This document shows positions 7,670-17,081 of a stretch of DNA of 64,000 nt, in pieces. Within the stretch, counting starts at the first letter, position 1, and each line of letters opens with the position of its first letter. Source of the stretch: JALZHR01 sp036388475 (GTDB lineage Bacteria > Acidobacteriota > Blastocatellia > Pyrinomonadales > Pyrinomonadaceae); assembly GCA_036388475.1 (NCBI GenBank), contig DASVRT010000094.1:35529-99528 (forward strand). The letters are read 5' to 3'. Below the pieces are notes generated by a model. That model did not search any database. It was not told where the DNA came from and saw only the letters and a program-made list of their open reading frames with translations. Both the position numbers and the translations under genes were made by a program.

Positions 7670-8938
7670 TCAGACAATCGCCTGTCCCTGTTCCATTCTC
7701 GCAAAATAGACCGCGATAAAAACCGCGATAATCATAATTGCCGCCGCCGTCCAGAAAGTACGTTGAATGGTCGTATTGTCGACCTGATTCAGCGCGTTGT
7801 TCAGCAGAATGCCGCCGACCGCGGGACCGATTGCCCGCGCCAGACTCGCGCCCGACTGCATTACGCCGAGCGCTTTGCCCTGCTCTTTTTCGCTCGATAT
7901 TTTCGACGCGAGGCTCGATAGAGCGGGCGCAGCTAGCGCATTGCCGATTGCCATCACGGCGACGACCGCAAGCAAACCGGACAATCCGCCGTAATCGGGC
8001 GCGATGTACGGAATGGCGAAAAAAGCCGCCGTCATCATTAAACAACCGACCACGGTTAAAGAGTTTTCGCCGAATTTATTAACCAGCCGGTTAAAAAATC
8101 CGCCTTGAAAAATCACCGCCAGCGCGCCGATAAAAGCGAAAATATAACCGTTTTGCTCGGCGCTGTAGCCGAAGCGAAAAATCGTGTAAAGAACAAAGGC
8201 GTAAGTCATTATCGAAAACGCCGTGACGAGAAAAAAGTAAATCGCCGCCAGCGTTCCGAAACGTGCGTCGCGCAACGACTCGAAAAGTTCCGCCAAACGG
8301 TTTTTGCGTTTTTCGGTTTCTCCGAACACGCCTTTTTGGATTGTTTCCGGCAGAATAAAATAAAGCAGAATCGCGTTGACGAAAGATAAAACGGCGGCGA
8401 AAAGAAACGGAACCTGAATGCCGTAACGACTCAAAATTCCGCCGATTGCCGGACCGAAAATAAATCCGAGACCGAACGTCGCGCCGAAAAGCCCCATTCC
8501 TTTTGCCCGGTTTTCGCGCGTCGTCACGTCGGCGATGTAGGCTTGCGCGGTCGAAAGGTTTCCGCCCGTAATGCCCGCGATAATGCGTCCGGCGAAAACC
8601 ATCCAGAGCGCAAAGGCGTAGCCGATAAACAGATAACCGAGCGCCGAGCCGAGCAAGGAAAAAAACAAAATCGGGCGCCGTCCGTATTTATCCGAGAGAC
8701 TGCCTAAGATGGGCGAGAAAATAAACTGCATCAGGCTGTAAGAGGCGAAAAGCAGCCCGATGTCGAAAGGCGTGGCTTTAAAAGCTTCGCTTTCGACGTA
8801 GTACGGGAGAGCGGGAATAACGATGCCGAAACCTAGCAAGTCGATAAAAACCGTGACGAAAATAATGATAAGCGGTTTCGTGAAAAACTTTTCGCTTTCC
8901 GTTTCGGTACTTTTTTCGGCAAACTTATCCTGGCGCAT
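7670..8938 (-). CDS. MFS transporter, TetA-like
   Basis: Starting at MRQDKFAEKS (8938), the protein is 422 residues with twelve predicted membrane segments. The MFS signature between segments 2 and 3 is clear as GSLSDKYGRRPILF (about residue 90). The early motif VFIDLLGFGIVIPALPYY is characteristic of the drug:H+ antiporter-1 TetA(A/B/G) group. Export of a small amphipathic drug or metabolite is likely, but the substrate cannot be read from sequence, and tetracycline resistance should not be assumed. It is divergent from the M61 peptidase at 9036; the in-frame codons upstream to 9031 overlap that promoter region. Confidence 0.85.
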   Translation of the reverse strand: MRQDKFAEKSTETESEKFFTKPLIIIFVTVFIDLLGFGIVIPALPYYVESEAFKATPFDIGLLFASYSLMQFIFSPILGSLSDKYGRRPILFFSLLGSALGYLFIGYAFALWMVFAGRIIAGITGGNLSTAQAYIADVTTRENRAKGMGLFGATFGLGFIFGPAIGGILSRYGIQVPFLFAAVLSFVNAILLYFILPETIQKGVFGETEKRKNRLAELFESLRDARFGTLAAIYFFLVTAFSIMTYAFVLYTIFRFGYSAEQNGYIFAFIGALAVIFQGGFFNRLVNKFGENSLTVVGCLMMTAAFFAIPYIAPDYGGLSGLLAVVAVMAIGNALAAPALSSLASKISSEKEQGKALGVMQSGASLARAIGPAVGGILLNNALNQVDNTTIQRTFWTAAAIMIIAVFIAVYFARMEQGQAIV

Positions 8939-9035
8939 TAAAATTTTAAATTTAGAGCCTTTACTGCTCAGATTTTTGTTTTGTAGTAAGATAACAAAAT
9001 TAAAACATAACATCATTACGGAGTTTGCCAAAGCA

Positions 9036-10901
9036 ATGAAATTACGAACCGAAGGGAAGATTATTTTAGTTTTAATCTGTGCCCTTATTTTTTCTATGAA
9101 TCAGGAAACGAACGCGCAACGGAAGAAACCCAAACCGAAAAAAACAACGATTACAATGATGGAAACCGTTCCGGTTTTACCGGAAATCAGCTACACGGTT
9201 TCGATGTCGAAGCCGTGGACGCACCTGCTGGAAGTCGAAATGCGTCTGAAAGCTCCGGCGATGCCCGAAAAAACGGAAATCCTGATGCCGGTCTGGACGC
9301 CGGGCAGCTATCTGGTGCGCGAATACGCGCGCCACGTGCAGGATTTTTCTGTCAGGGACGCGAGCGGCGTCGTTCTCGGCTGGCGGAAGACGAATAAAAA
9401 TACTTGGCAGATTGATTCGAAAGGCGCTGCCGAGCTGCTGGTGACTTACAAAGTTTACGCCAATGAATTGACCGTTCGCACGAATGAATTAAACGACGAG
9501 CACGCTTTTTTCACCAACGCCGCGCTGTTGATGTATCCGAAAGACGCGCTCGCCGCGCCTTCGACGGTGAAGGTCGTGCCTTTCGGAACGTGGAAAATCG
9601 CGACCGGCTTGCCGAAAGTCGCCGGGCAGGAAAACACTTTTCGCGCGGAAAATTTCGATATTCTTTACGATTCGCCGTTCGAGGTCGCGGATTTTGCGGA
9701 AACGACTTTTGACGTGCGCGGAAAGCCGCATCGTTTCGTGATTACGGGCGAAGGAAATTACGATTTGCCGAGAATTGCGCGCGATACGGCGAAAATCGTC
9801 GAGGAAGGCGCGAAGATTTTCGGCGAGATACCTTATAACGATTATGTTTTCATTCTTAACCTGCGCGGCGGCGGCGGTCTCGAACATCTTAATTCGACGG
9901 CGCTGCAATGGAACAAATTCGGCTTTAAACCCGACGCGCGCTACACGGATTTTCTGACGCTCGTCGCGCACGAACATTTTCACGCGTGGAACGTCAAGCG
10001 CCTGCGTCCCGACGCTTTAGGTCCGTTTGATTACAACAACGAAAATTACACGCGCCTGCTCTGGGTCGCCGAAGGCGGCACGGCTTATTACGAAAGCCTG
10101 CTCGTCGAGCGCGCCGGTTTGCTTTCCGACAAAGATTTTCTGAGCGGCAAAGCCACGCAGATTCAAGGTCTGCAAAATCGTCCCGGACGTTTTCAAACCA
10201 GCGTCGAGGAAGCGAGCTTTGACGCGTGGATTAAGTATTACCGGCAGGACGAAAATGCGGTCAATAATCAGATTTCGTATTACGACAAAGGCGAAATCGT
10301 CAATTTTCTGCTCGACATCGAGATTCGCACGGCGTCGAACGGCGCAAAATCGCTGGACGACGTGATGCGCCATTTGTATAACGAATTTTACAAGAAAAAC
10401 AAAAATTACACGCCGGAAGATTACCAGAAAATTTCGGAAATGATGGCGGGAAAATCCCTGAACGACTTTTTCTCGAAATACGTTCGCGGGCGCGAAGAAA
10501 TCGATTACAACTCGATTTTAAACGGCGTCGGCTTGCAGCTAACGACCAGCGGTCGCCCGCAAGCCTATCTCGGCGCAAATCTCTCGCAGCAGGGCGACCG
10601 TCTGACCGTGACTTCGATTCCGTCGGACACGCCCGCTTATGAACAGGGCTTGAATACGAGCGACCAAATCCTGGCGATTGACGGCTATCGCGCCAGCCAG
10701 CAGTTTTTGCAGTCGTATCTGGGCGAAAAAAAAGTCGGCGATAAAATCAAGCTGACGGTTTTCCGCTTTGACGCGCTTCGGGAAATCGAAATCACGCTCG
10801 GCGCCACCAAACCGCAGAATTATAAAATCGTCGCGGTCGAAAATCCGACCGACGCGCAGAAAGCTTTGTATAAAGCCTATTTGGGAACTGATTTAAAGTA
10901 G
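9036..10901 (+). CDS. M61-family metallopeptidase with PDZ domain (glycyl aminopeptidase-like)
   Basis: From ATG 9036 the product is 621 aa. Residues 1-24 form a signal peptide (KIILVLICALIFSMN, then NAQ). The N-terminal M61 beta domain is followed by the thermolysin-like domain with HEHFHAWNVKR, the zinc HExxH at about residues 312-316, and WVAEGGTAYYESLL supplying the third ligand Glu region. A PDZ domain occupies about residues 515-600 (AYLGANLSQQGDRLTVTSIPSDTPAYEQGL, then ILAIDGY). Such enzymes act in the periplasm on N-terminal Gly/Ala peptides. The upstream frame to 8823 overlaps the divergent MFS gene and is not coding. Confidence 0.9.
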   Translation: MKLRTEGKIILVLICALIFSMNQETNAQRKKPKPKKTTITMMETVPVLPEISYTVSMSKPWTHLLEVEMRLKAPAMPEKTEILMPVWTPGSYLVREYARHVQDFSVRDASGVVLGWRKTNKNTWQIDSKGAAELLVTYKVYANELTVRTNELNDEHAFFTNAALLMYPKDALAAPSTVKVVPFGTWKIATGLPKVAGQENTFRAENFDILYDSPFEVADFAETTFDVRGKPHRFVITGEGNYDLPRIARDTAKIVEEGAKIFGEIPYNDYVFILNLRGGGGLEHLNSTALQWNKFGFKPDARYTDFLTLVAHEHFHAWNVKRLRPDALGPFDYNNENYTRLLWVAEGGTAYYESLLVERAGLLSDKDFLSGKATQIQGLQNRPGRFQTSVEEASFDAWIKYYRQDENAVNNQISYYDKGEIVNFLLDIEIRTASNGAKSLDDVMRHLYNEFYKKNKNYTPEDYQKISEMMAGKSLNDFFSKYVRGREEIDYNSILNGVGLQLTTSGRPQAYLGANLSQQGDRLTVTSIPSDTPAYEQGLNTSDQILAIDGYRASQQFLQSYLGEKKVGDKIKLTVFRFDALREIEITLGATKPQNYKIVAVENPTDAQKALYKAYLGTDLK

Positions 10902-10905
10902 ATTC

Positions 10906-10991
10906 AAACAGGATAGACAGGATGAGCAGGGTTAGGGAATTATTCAACTTAAATTTTGCTTTTAATCCAGTAAATCCTGTCTATCCTGTTT
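10906..10991. repeat. Perfect 18-bp inverted repeat of acaggata type
   Basis: Arms AAACAGGATAGACAGGAT (10906-10923) and ATCCTGTCTATCCTGTTT (10974-10991) are exact reverse complements around a 50-base loop. The same motif recurs at 30638-30720 and near 63780. It lies between two genes on the plus strand. Confidence 0.8.
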
Positions 10992-11008
10992 AAATTTTAT
11001 TCGAGAAA

Positions 11009-12280
11009 ATGCGAAACTTTTCAAAAATTCTTTTCGTCGTCGGTCTTGCACTTTTAACGGCTTGCCAGCGTAATATTTTTCAATCGCCGACGGTCGCTCC
11101 GGCGAGCTTAAGAGACGTGCCGGCTTTGAAGCTGAATTTTCGATTCGAGTCGGACGTGCCCGCGCCGTCCGTCGCCAATCAGACGCAGTCGAATGAAGAG
11201 CGAATTCAGTCCGTCCAAACCGATTTTGACACGAATCGACCGCAGGAAGTGCTGGATAAAACGCTCGCTTCGCCGGACAAAAAACGCGTTTTAGCCGTTT
11301 ATCATAAAGCGGAAGATTTGCAGGCGGAATTTCGGCTGGATATGTATTCGGCGGACGGCAGGCTTTTGCGAAAAATCACGCCGAACGGGTTGGCGGTACA
11401 TTTTCCGGACACGGTTGTCTGGTCGCCCGATTCGACCAATGTTGCGTTTGTCGGGATGATGCGCGTCGGCAATCAGGCGAGCGCGTCGCCGACTCCGGCA
11501 GTTACCGAACCGGCGCCAGACGTTAATGCGAACACAAATATTGATGCCGAAACGGACGCGAACGCGAATGCGAACGTGGTCGTTCCGGCAGCCACGCCGG
11601 AGCCGCCCGCGTCGGTTTTGACTTTTCGCACCGAGCAGATTTATCTCTGCAATGCGGACGGCGGCGATTTAAAGCCGATTACGCAAAACGAAGGCTTGAT
11701 TTATTTTTATTTTGCCTGGTCGCCGGACAGTTCCGCGCTGGCGACGCTGGCGGCGACGATTCGGGAATGGCAGTTCGGACAGGTGCAGGCTGACCAGCGA
11801 ATGGAAATGTTTGCTCCGTCGGGCAGACCGCGATTGGTGGAAAAAACCGGCAGAATCCGGCTTCTGGACGATAATCTGACCAAAGTCCAGCCCGTCTGGT
11901 CGCCCGATTCGGCAAAAGTGGCGGTCGCCTTCGATAAAGACGTGCGGATTTACGACGCCATCAGCGACGCGCCGACGCAAGCCGCGATTCCGCTGAAAAA
12001 TGCTCTGCTGCTTTCCTCGCAAAAATTCGATAACGATTTGCGCATAAAAGAACAGGGCGGAAACACGCAGGCGACCAACACGAATGCGGAAGTCAACACG
12101 CTGCCCGACGAGAATATGCTCGTTTCATTTAACCCGATTACCGAGCTCGAATGGACTGAACCGGCGATGCTCTATGTGCAGACCGGCTATATCCGCGAGA
12201 TGAAAAACACGGCGGACAGCGCGCGCAGCTATCTGCGCTGGCACCGCCTGATTTTCAGTCCGCAAGCCATCGCTTTATAA
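11009..12280 (+). CDS. Lipoprotein with TolB-like (PD40) propeller repeats
   Basis: The 423-aa protein begins with a lipoprotein signal ending in LLTAC (Cys at residue 19), so it should be lipid-anchored in the cell envelope. WSPDS motifs typical of PD40/WD40-like TolB propellers occur three times: VVWSPDSTNVAFVG, FAWSPDSSALATLA and PVWSPDSAKVAVAF. Between the first and second lies a low-complexity linker of Asn, Ala, Thr and Pro (about residues 155-200) made of repeated aacgcgaa codons. The function is unknown, probably protein or glycan binding. DinB follows after 20 bases, perhaps in one operon. Confidence 0.78.
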   Translation: MRNFSKILFVVGLALLTACQRNIFQSPTVAPASLRDVPALKLNFRFESDVPAPSVANQTQSNEERIQSVQTDFDTNRPQEVLDKTLASPDKKRVLAVYHKAEDLQAEFRLDMYSADGRLLRKITPNGLAVHFPDTVVWSPDSTNVAFVGMMRVGNQASASPTPAVTEPAPDVNANTNIDAETDANANANVVVPAATPEPPASVLTFRTEQIYLCNADGGDLKPITQNEGLIYFYFAWSPDSSALATLAATIREWQFGQVQADQRMEMFAPSGRPRLVEKTGRIRLLDDNLTKVQPVWSPDSAKVAVAFDKDVRIYDAISDAPTQAAIPLKNALLLSSQKFDNDLRIKEQGGNTQATNTNAEVNTLPDENMLVSFNPITELEWTEPAMLYVQTGYIREMKNTADSARSYLRWHRLIFSPQAIAL

Positions 12281-12300
12281 GAAGAAAAGGAAAGCAAAGA

Positions 12301-12846
12301 ATGATTTACAACAGTATTGCCGAAATTTTTGATTCGATTGATAAAACGAGAGAAAAATTAACTGACGCGGTTTCAGATTTATCTGATGCCGAATTAAATT
12401 TTCGTCCCGCCGAAAATGTCTGGACGGTTGCCGAGCTGGTCGAGCACGTCGCCAAAACCGAAGCGAGTATTGTTCCGCTCGTTTTTCGTTTATTGAAAAA
12501 TGCCGAAGAGCAAGGCGCGCAGTCGGACGGCACGATAAATCCGCCGATTTCGCTCGCCGGGCAGAGCGAAAAGGCTCGAACGACCAAGTTTCAGGCGCCT
12601 GAAATGATTCGCCCGGAAGGAACGGCGAGCGTTTCCGAATCTCTGTTGAAACTGACGGAATCGCGCGCAACAATCGGCAGTCTGCGTGCCCGGCTGGAAG
12701 CGGTCGATTTATCGAACACGGCTTTCCCGCATCCGGCTTTCGGCAAATTAAATCTCTATCAATGGCTGGCTTTTATCGGTCTGCACGAAGGACGACATCT
12801 GGAACAAATCGAGAAACTTCTGGCGCAGGCGCGGGAATCAAATTAA
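12301..12846 (+). CDS. DinB-family protein
   Basis: The 181-aa four-helix protein begins with a long helix (SIDKTREKLTDAVSDLSDAE) and continues LNFRPAENVWTVAELVEHVAKTEA, the standard DinB first-His motif. The other two metal-binding His residues are in IGLHEGRHLEQIEKL (about residues 160-174). DinB domains coordinate a divalent metal and include thiol-S-transferases. The reaction here is unknown. GAAAAGGAAAG upstream provides a ribosome site. It follows the propeller lipoprotein closely and is the last gene before the tRNA. Confidence 0.85.
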   Translation: MIYNSIAEIFDSIDKTREKLTDAVSDLSDAELNFRPAENVWTVAELVEHVAKTEASIVPLVFRLLKNAEEQGAQSDGTINPPISLAGQSEKARTTKFQAPEMIRPEGTASVSESLLKLTESRATIGSLRARLEAVDLSNTAFPHPAFGKLNLYQWLAFIGLHEGRHLEQIEKLLAQARESN

Positions 12847-12891
12847 ACGATTTGCGAGCCGCAAAACTTTCTACTAAACTATTTCCTGTTT

Positions 12892-12964
<73 letters not shown>

Positions 12965-13107
12965 TTTAAAATTTTTAATGATTAAGAGTTGCGCAAGCGG
13001 CTCTTTTTTATTCAAACAGATTTCCTTTGACACTCGCATAATTGGTAGAAATGTTCACCCGTTTCCGAAGAATAAAAAATTAACCGGGCAAGTTTTTAAA
13101 ACAAAAA

Positions 13108-13133
13108 AAAGCCCGCCTTTTCAGACGGGCTTT
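13108..13133 (-). terminator. Rho-independent terminator of the hybrid histidine kinase gene
   Basis: Read on the minus strand, AAAGCCCG pairs with CGGGCTTT around a 10-base loop and is followed by a T run (13103-13110 on the complement). It lies about 130 bases past the kinase stop. The rest of the 300-base gap 12965-13265 holds nothing recognisable. Confidence 0.8.
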
Positions 13134-13265
13134 AAGCTATTCTGTATTAAACATCGGAGGAGAAAATTCCGTATATTCAAATATAAACACGCCGGGATTT
13201 ACAGAAAGTTCCAAAAAAAACTACAAATTATTTTCCCGCCAGTTAAATCATTGAAAAAAGCCGGT

Positions 13266-15533
13266 TTAACGAGTTTCCCATTGCGATAGGCTGGCAATCA
13301 CCGCCGCCAGTTCAGCCGGCTCGACCGGTTTCGGCACGTGCGTTTGAAAGCCGGCTGAGAGCGCCTGCATACGGTCTTCGATTCTGGTGTAAGCCGTCAG
13401 CGCGATAGCCGGAATCGGCTTTTGATTGGCGGCTTTTTCCCGGGCGCGCACCTGGCGGATTAAATCGTAGCCGTCTTCTTCCGGCATCCCGACGTCGCTG
13501 ACCAGAATGTGCGGATTAAAATCCTCTATCATCGCCAGCGCTTCCGCCGCCGACGCCGCCGACTGCACCTGCGCCTGACACTGGTTCAGCACAAAGGTCA
13601 GCATCTCGCGCGCGTCAGTCTCGTCGTCAACCACCAGAATGCGGAGCCCGTCCAGTTGCGGCGGACAATTAAAGGAGATTTTCGAGCGGATATCCGGCGA
13701 ATGAAAAATTTCCTTTGTTTCCTCGAAAGATTGATTGTGGACAATCGCCAGCGGCAGCAGCACCGTAAAAGTCGCGCCCTGATTTTCGCCGGGGCTGGAC
13801 GCGGCGACCGTTCCGCCGTGCATCTCGACCAGTTGACGGACAATCGCCAAGCCTAATCCCAAGCCGCCGAATCGGCGGGCAATCGAAGAATCGCCCTGCC
13901 GGAAGCGCTCGAAAACGTGCGGCAGAAATTCAGGCTCGATGCCTTGCCCGGTGTCGCTGACGGAAATTTCGACGTGCGAATTTATTCTTTCCAGCCGCAC
14001 CTGTATGCGCCCGCCTTTCGGCGTAAATTTCACCGAGTTGGAAACTAAATTCCAGACGACTTGCTGCAAGCGGTCGGCATCGCCCGCGACCGGGCTGGCT
14101 TTCTGGTCGAGCAGCATATGCAGTCGAATGTTTTTGGCTTCCGCCGCCGGACTCGCCGATTCGATTGCCGCTTCGATAATGCCCGACAGCTCGACGATAC
14201 GAATATCGAGGCGCAGCTTGCCGGAAATAATTCGCGAAATATCCAGCAAATCTTCGATAATCTGCGTCTGCGCGCGCGTGTTGCGGTCGATTGTCTCCAG
14301 CGCGCGATTCATCTGCGGCTCGTCGAGCATTCCCGACCTGAGCATTCTGACCCAGCCGGTTATCGAAGTCAGCGGCGTGCGCAGCTCGTGCGAGACGGTC
14401 GCCAGAAATTCGTCTTTCAGGCGGTTCGCTTCCTGGGCTTCTTCGAGCAGGCGCGCATTGTCCTGCGCGATTCTTTCGGCTTTGGCGCGCTCGCGCTGCG
14501 CTTCTTCGAAAAGCCGCGCGTTATCCATCGCGACCGCCGCCTGCGCCGCCAGTCCTTCGACGATTCTTTCGTCACCCTCGCTGAAAACTCCTCTCTTTTC
14601 GTGTCCGAAAAACAGACCGCCCAAAACTTCGCCGGAGCGCGACGTGACGGAAACGGCTAAATAACTCGTGACCGGCAGATGACCTTTCGGCATTCCGTGA
14701 TAAGGCTCGTTTTTGCCGAAACGCGAGTCTTCGTGAACGTCGGCGATGCGCACGGTTCCTTCGCCGCGAAAGGTCGGACCGAACATATCAGTGGCGCGCG
14801 GCATCGGGAAATTGGAAAACTTTTCGGGCGCGACGCCGGAAAGCGTGTAAAGCATATAGCTCGCGCCTTCTTCGTCCAACACGTTGTAAAAAAATGCGCC
14901 GAACTGCGCGCCGGTCAATTCGGTCGCCGCGTCCGTGACTGCCTGCACGATTTTTTGTAAGTTTAGCTCGGCGGAAATTATCTGCCCGATGCGGCGGAGC
15001 GTTTCGCTTTCCTCGCGCGATTCCTTTTCGGCGATAAGCAGTTTTTCTTTTTCCTGCGCGGCGCGTTCGCGTTCGCGTTCCGCTTCTTTTTCGCGCGTAA
15101 TGTCGCGGACTTCGATAATCGTGCCGACGATTTTTCCGCCTTCGCGAATCGGGCTGGCGGTAAAGGAAACCGGGTAAAAAGTGCCGTTTTTGTGAACGAA
15201 AATTTCTTCGCCCTGTTCGTGATTGTTCTGCGGAAAGACGCGGTCAATCGGACATTCTTCGAGCGGGTAGGGGCGACCGTCGGGGCGCGTGTGATGGATG
15301 TAATTATGCAGCGGTTGACCTTCCAGCTCGGCGAAAGAATAACCCGTCAGCTGCTCCGCCGCCGGATTCATAAAGACGCAGTGCTGCCGCTCGTCCATAA
15401 TAAACATCCCGAGCGTGGCATTATCGGCAATCGCCTTTAATTGCCGGCGATAATAATCCTCGTTTTTTCCGGCTGATTTCGGAATTGATGCTTCCTGCGG
15501 CAGCTCGTTTGCAGATTTAGCCTCTAGCGTCAT
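13266..15533 (-). CDS. Hybrid sensor histidine kinase (PAS-GAF-HisKA-HATPase-REC)
   Basis: Starting at MTLEAKSANEL (15533), preceded by a strong GGGAGG site, the protein has 755 residues. A PAS domain (ADNATLGMFIMDERQH onward, about 35-150) is followed by a coiled stretch, a GAF domain (about 185-345) and a HisKA dimer helix with the phospho-acceptor in FLATVSHELRTPLTS. The HATPase has N box NLVSNSVKFTPKGG and G boxes VSDTGQGIEPEF and GGLGLGLAIVRQ. A C-terminal receiver (ILVVDDETDAREM, phospho-Asp in LVSDVGMPEEDG, Lys in HVPKPVEP) completes it. No transmembrane segment is seen, so it senses a cytoplasmic signal. The output partner is not nearby. Confidence 0.93.
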   Translation of the reverse strand: MTLEAKSANELPQEASIPKSAGKNEDYYRRQLKAIADNATLGMFIMDERQHCVFMNPAAEQLTGYSFAELEGQPLHNYIHHTRPDGRPYPLEECPIDRVFPQNNHEQGEEIFVHKNGTFYPVSFTASPIREGGKIVGTIIEVRDITREKEAERERERAAQEKEKLLIAEKESREESETLRRIGQIISAELNLQKIVQAVTDAATELTGAQFGAFFYNVLDEEGASYMLYTLSGVAPEKFSNFPMPRATDMFGPTFRGEGTVRIADVHEDSRFGKNEPYHGMPKGHLPVTSYLAVSVTSRSGEVLGGLFFGHEKRGVFSEGDERIVEGLAAQAAVAMDNARLFEEAQRERAKAERIAQDNARLLEEAQEANRLKDEFLATVSHELRTPLTSITGWVRMLRSGMLDEPQMNRALETIDRNTRAQTQIIEDLLDISRIISGKLRLDIRIVELSGIIEAAIESASPAAEAKNIRLHMLLDQKASPVAGDADRLQQVVWNLVSNSVKFTPKGGRIQVRLERINSHVEISVSDTGQGIEPEFLPHVFERFRQGDSSIARRFGGLGLGLAIVRQLVEMHGGTVAASSPGENQGATFTVLLPLAIVHNQSFEETKEIFHSPDIRSKISFNCPPQLDGLRILVVDDETDAREMLTFVLNQCQAQVQSAASAAEALAMIEDFNPHILVSDVGMPEEDGYDLIRQVRAREKAANQKPIPAIALTAYTRIEDRMQALSAGFQTHVPKPVEPAELAAVIASLSQWETR

Positions 15534-15647
15534 AACCCTCCCTATTCGCTGGTCACACGAATATATCCTTACTCGTAAAATTAAATTATAAACGGACGGA
15601 AACTTCTTCACAAGGTGTTTCTTCGCGCGCGCCGGTTTAAAAATTAA

Positions 15648-15677
15648 AAAAGCAGCCCGCGAGACCGGACTGCTTTT
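15648..15677 (-). terminator. Rho-independent terminator after the EEP gene
   Basis: On the minus strand AAAAGCAG pairs with CTGCTTTT around a 14-base loop, followed by a T-rich tail (complement of 15641-15651). It lies 28 bases past the stop at 15705. Confidence 0.7.
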
Positions 15678-15704
15678 GCGCCTTTGCGTTAAAGAAATTT
15701 CTTT

Positions 15705-16454
15705 TCAGACGATTTCAAACTCGCACAAAAGCGGAAAATGGTCGGAAGCCGCGGTCACGATTGCCGGTTCTTTAATGACTTCGCAGGATTTTAAACAATC
15801 GGAATACCTTGCCGGAACAAAAATATAATCGAGCCGCACGTGCGGCTGCCAGACGGGAAACGTGTAGCCTTTATCGTCCGGATACAGATTGCGAAAGCCG
15901 TCCAGGTAGCCGGCGTTCAGCATCGCCTGTATCGTGTCGCGGCGGATGTCGCGCCCCGAAATCCAAATCAAGGCGCGAATCCAGAGCGGCATCAGCGGCA
16001 GATTAAAAACTTCGTTCGGCGCGAGCGTGTTGAAATCGCCGACGATAATGTGAAAGCCGTGTTGATGCCGTTTGATGCTTTCGAGTAAAGACTTGATTTC
16101 GTGATGCCGCTGGCGCTCGCTCCATTTGGAAAAACGCGCTTTCAGATGCAAGCCGAAAATGCGCATTTCGGTTTCGGCAAGCTGTATTTCCAGAAACGAA
16201 TGATGCGCGCCCGCCGGATGATGCCACTGGTGCTGTTCGATTTTTAGACGGCTGATAAATCCGACCGAATTTTTCGCCCGCGCCGCGCTGTAAGGCATCG
16301 CGCAAGCCGCGCTCAGATATTCAATCACGCGCGGGTCCGAGGCTTCCTGAAAAACGACGATGTCCGGCGCCGTTCGCTTTATCACTTCGGCGAGCTGCGC
16401 CTGCCGCTCGCGCCCGCCGAAACGAATGTTGTAGCTTAAAAGTTTGAGCTTCAC
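15705..16454 (-). CDS. Endonuclease/exonuclease/phosphatase family hydrolase
   Basis: The 249-aa protein starts with GTG (16454) as MKLKLLSYNIRFGGRERQ, the standard first strand of the DNase I/EEP fold. VVFQEAS supplies the metal-binding Glu, IIVGDFNTLAP the D-x-N catalytic pair, VRLDYIFV the D-Y-I-F motif and ASDHFPLLCEF the terminal catalytic His. The fold cleaves phosphodiesters in DNA, RNA, phospholipids or nucleotides; the target is not clear, and no export signal is present. Its GTG overlaps the TGA of the nucleotidyltransferase-like gene upstream (GTGA), so the two are translationally coupled. Confidence 0.88.
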   Translation of the reverse strand: MKLKLLSYNIRFGGRERQAQLAEVIKRTAPDIVVFQEASDPRVIEYLSAACAMPYSAARAKNSVGFISRLKIEQHQWHHPAGAHHSFLEIQLAETEMRIFGLHLKARFSKWSERQRHHEIKSLLESIKRHQHGFHIIVGDFNTLAPNEVFNLPLMPLWIRALIWISGRDIRRDTIQAMLNAGYLDGFRNLYPDDKGYTFPVWQPHVRLDYIFVPARYSDCLKSCEVIKEPAIVTAASDHFPLLCEFEIV

Positions 16455-16954
16455 GCGGCTGGTTCTTCCTGCTCGACAATCATATGAAACGGCTGACCGA
16501 GAATGACGTCGCGGATAAACATTATAAAATTCGCCGTCGCCTGAATATTGACCGGACGCCCGACCATTTCCTGCAATTCGACGCGCAGAGGATTCAGCGC
16601 GGGCGCAATCGTCGGGTCTTTATCGCCGAGCGGTTTCGTGTGCAGCGCGGGAATGTAATAAGCGTCGTCCGTCCACATCGCGCGCGCTTCCTCGCCGATT
16701 AAAGTCACGTCCAAATCGCTCGTCCGCTCGCCTTTCGCGTCAAACGGTCGTCCGTCCTCGTAGCGTTCGTTCGTGACCACGCTGCCGCGCAGCGCGACGC
16801 CGGTGCCCGGCGGCAAACCGGCTTTCAGTTTCTCGCAGAATTTTTCGTAAAGGTCGCGGTCGCCGTCAAAACCGAGTTCGATAATCCGTTCTAAAATTTC
16901 CTCTCCGGTTAATTCGGAAACGTCTTTTTCAATGATTGAATTTTCAGCGTCCAT
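16451..16954 (-). CDS. Nucleotidyltransferase-fold protein of unknown role
   Basis: From ATG 16954 the product is 167 aa (a TTG 15 bases upstream is less likely). After a helical start (LTGEEILERIIELGFDGDRD), the segment VALRGSVVTNERY with TSDLDVTLIG 17 residues later resembles the G-S-x(n)-D-x-D/E signature of polymerase-beta-type nucleotidyltransferases, with S-D-L-D-V as the metal site. The segment between them is longer than usual. The C terminus (PVNIQATANFIMFIRDVI) is helical. Substrate is unknown. It is coupled to the EEP hydrolase by a GTGA overlap, so the two may act together on one nucleic acid or nucleotide. Confidence 0.6.
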   Translation of the reverse strand: MDAENSIIEKDVSELTGEEILERIIELGFDGDRDLYEKFCEKLKAGLPPGTGVALRGSVVTNERYEDGRPFDAKGERTSDLDVTLIGEEARAMWTDDAYYIPALHTKPLGDKDPTIAPALNPLRVELQEMVGRPVNIQATANFIMFIRDVILGQPFHMIVEQEEPAA

Positions 16955-17026
16955 AATTTTGTTGTTCAAATATTTTTAAGTTTAGGCTTTTCAATTTTTG
17001 AAATCAAAACTTTTTTAGCAAATAAA

Positions 17027-17055
17027 AAGGAGCACGACATTTAGCCGCGCTCCTT
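17027..17055 (-). terminator. Terminator after the Cys-rich protein gene
   Basis: On the minus strand AAGGAGC (complement 17049-17055) pairs with GCTCCTT (complement 17027-17033), followed by TTTATTTG, 27 bases after the stop at 17082. Confidence 0.6.
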
Positions 17056-17081
17056 CCGTAAATAAAGTTAGCCGTCAAAGC

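Noticed and set aside
7670..8938. Tetracycline resistance determinant
   Set aside because: The MFS resemblance to TetA is only at family level; no repressor gene or mobile context is present.
12978..13289. 103-aa plus-strand frame after the tRNA
   Set aside because: It spans a clear terminator, has no ribosome site and overlaps the end of the kinase gene on the opposite strand.
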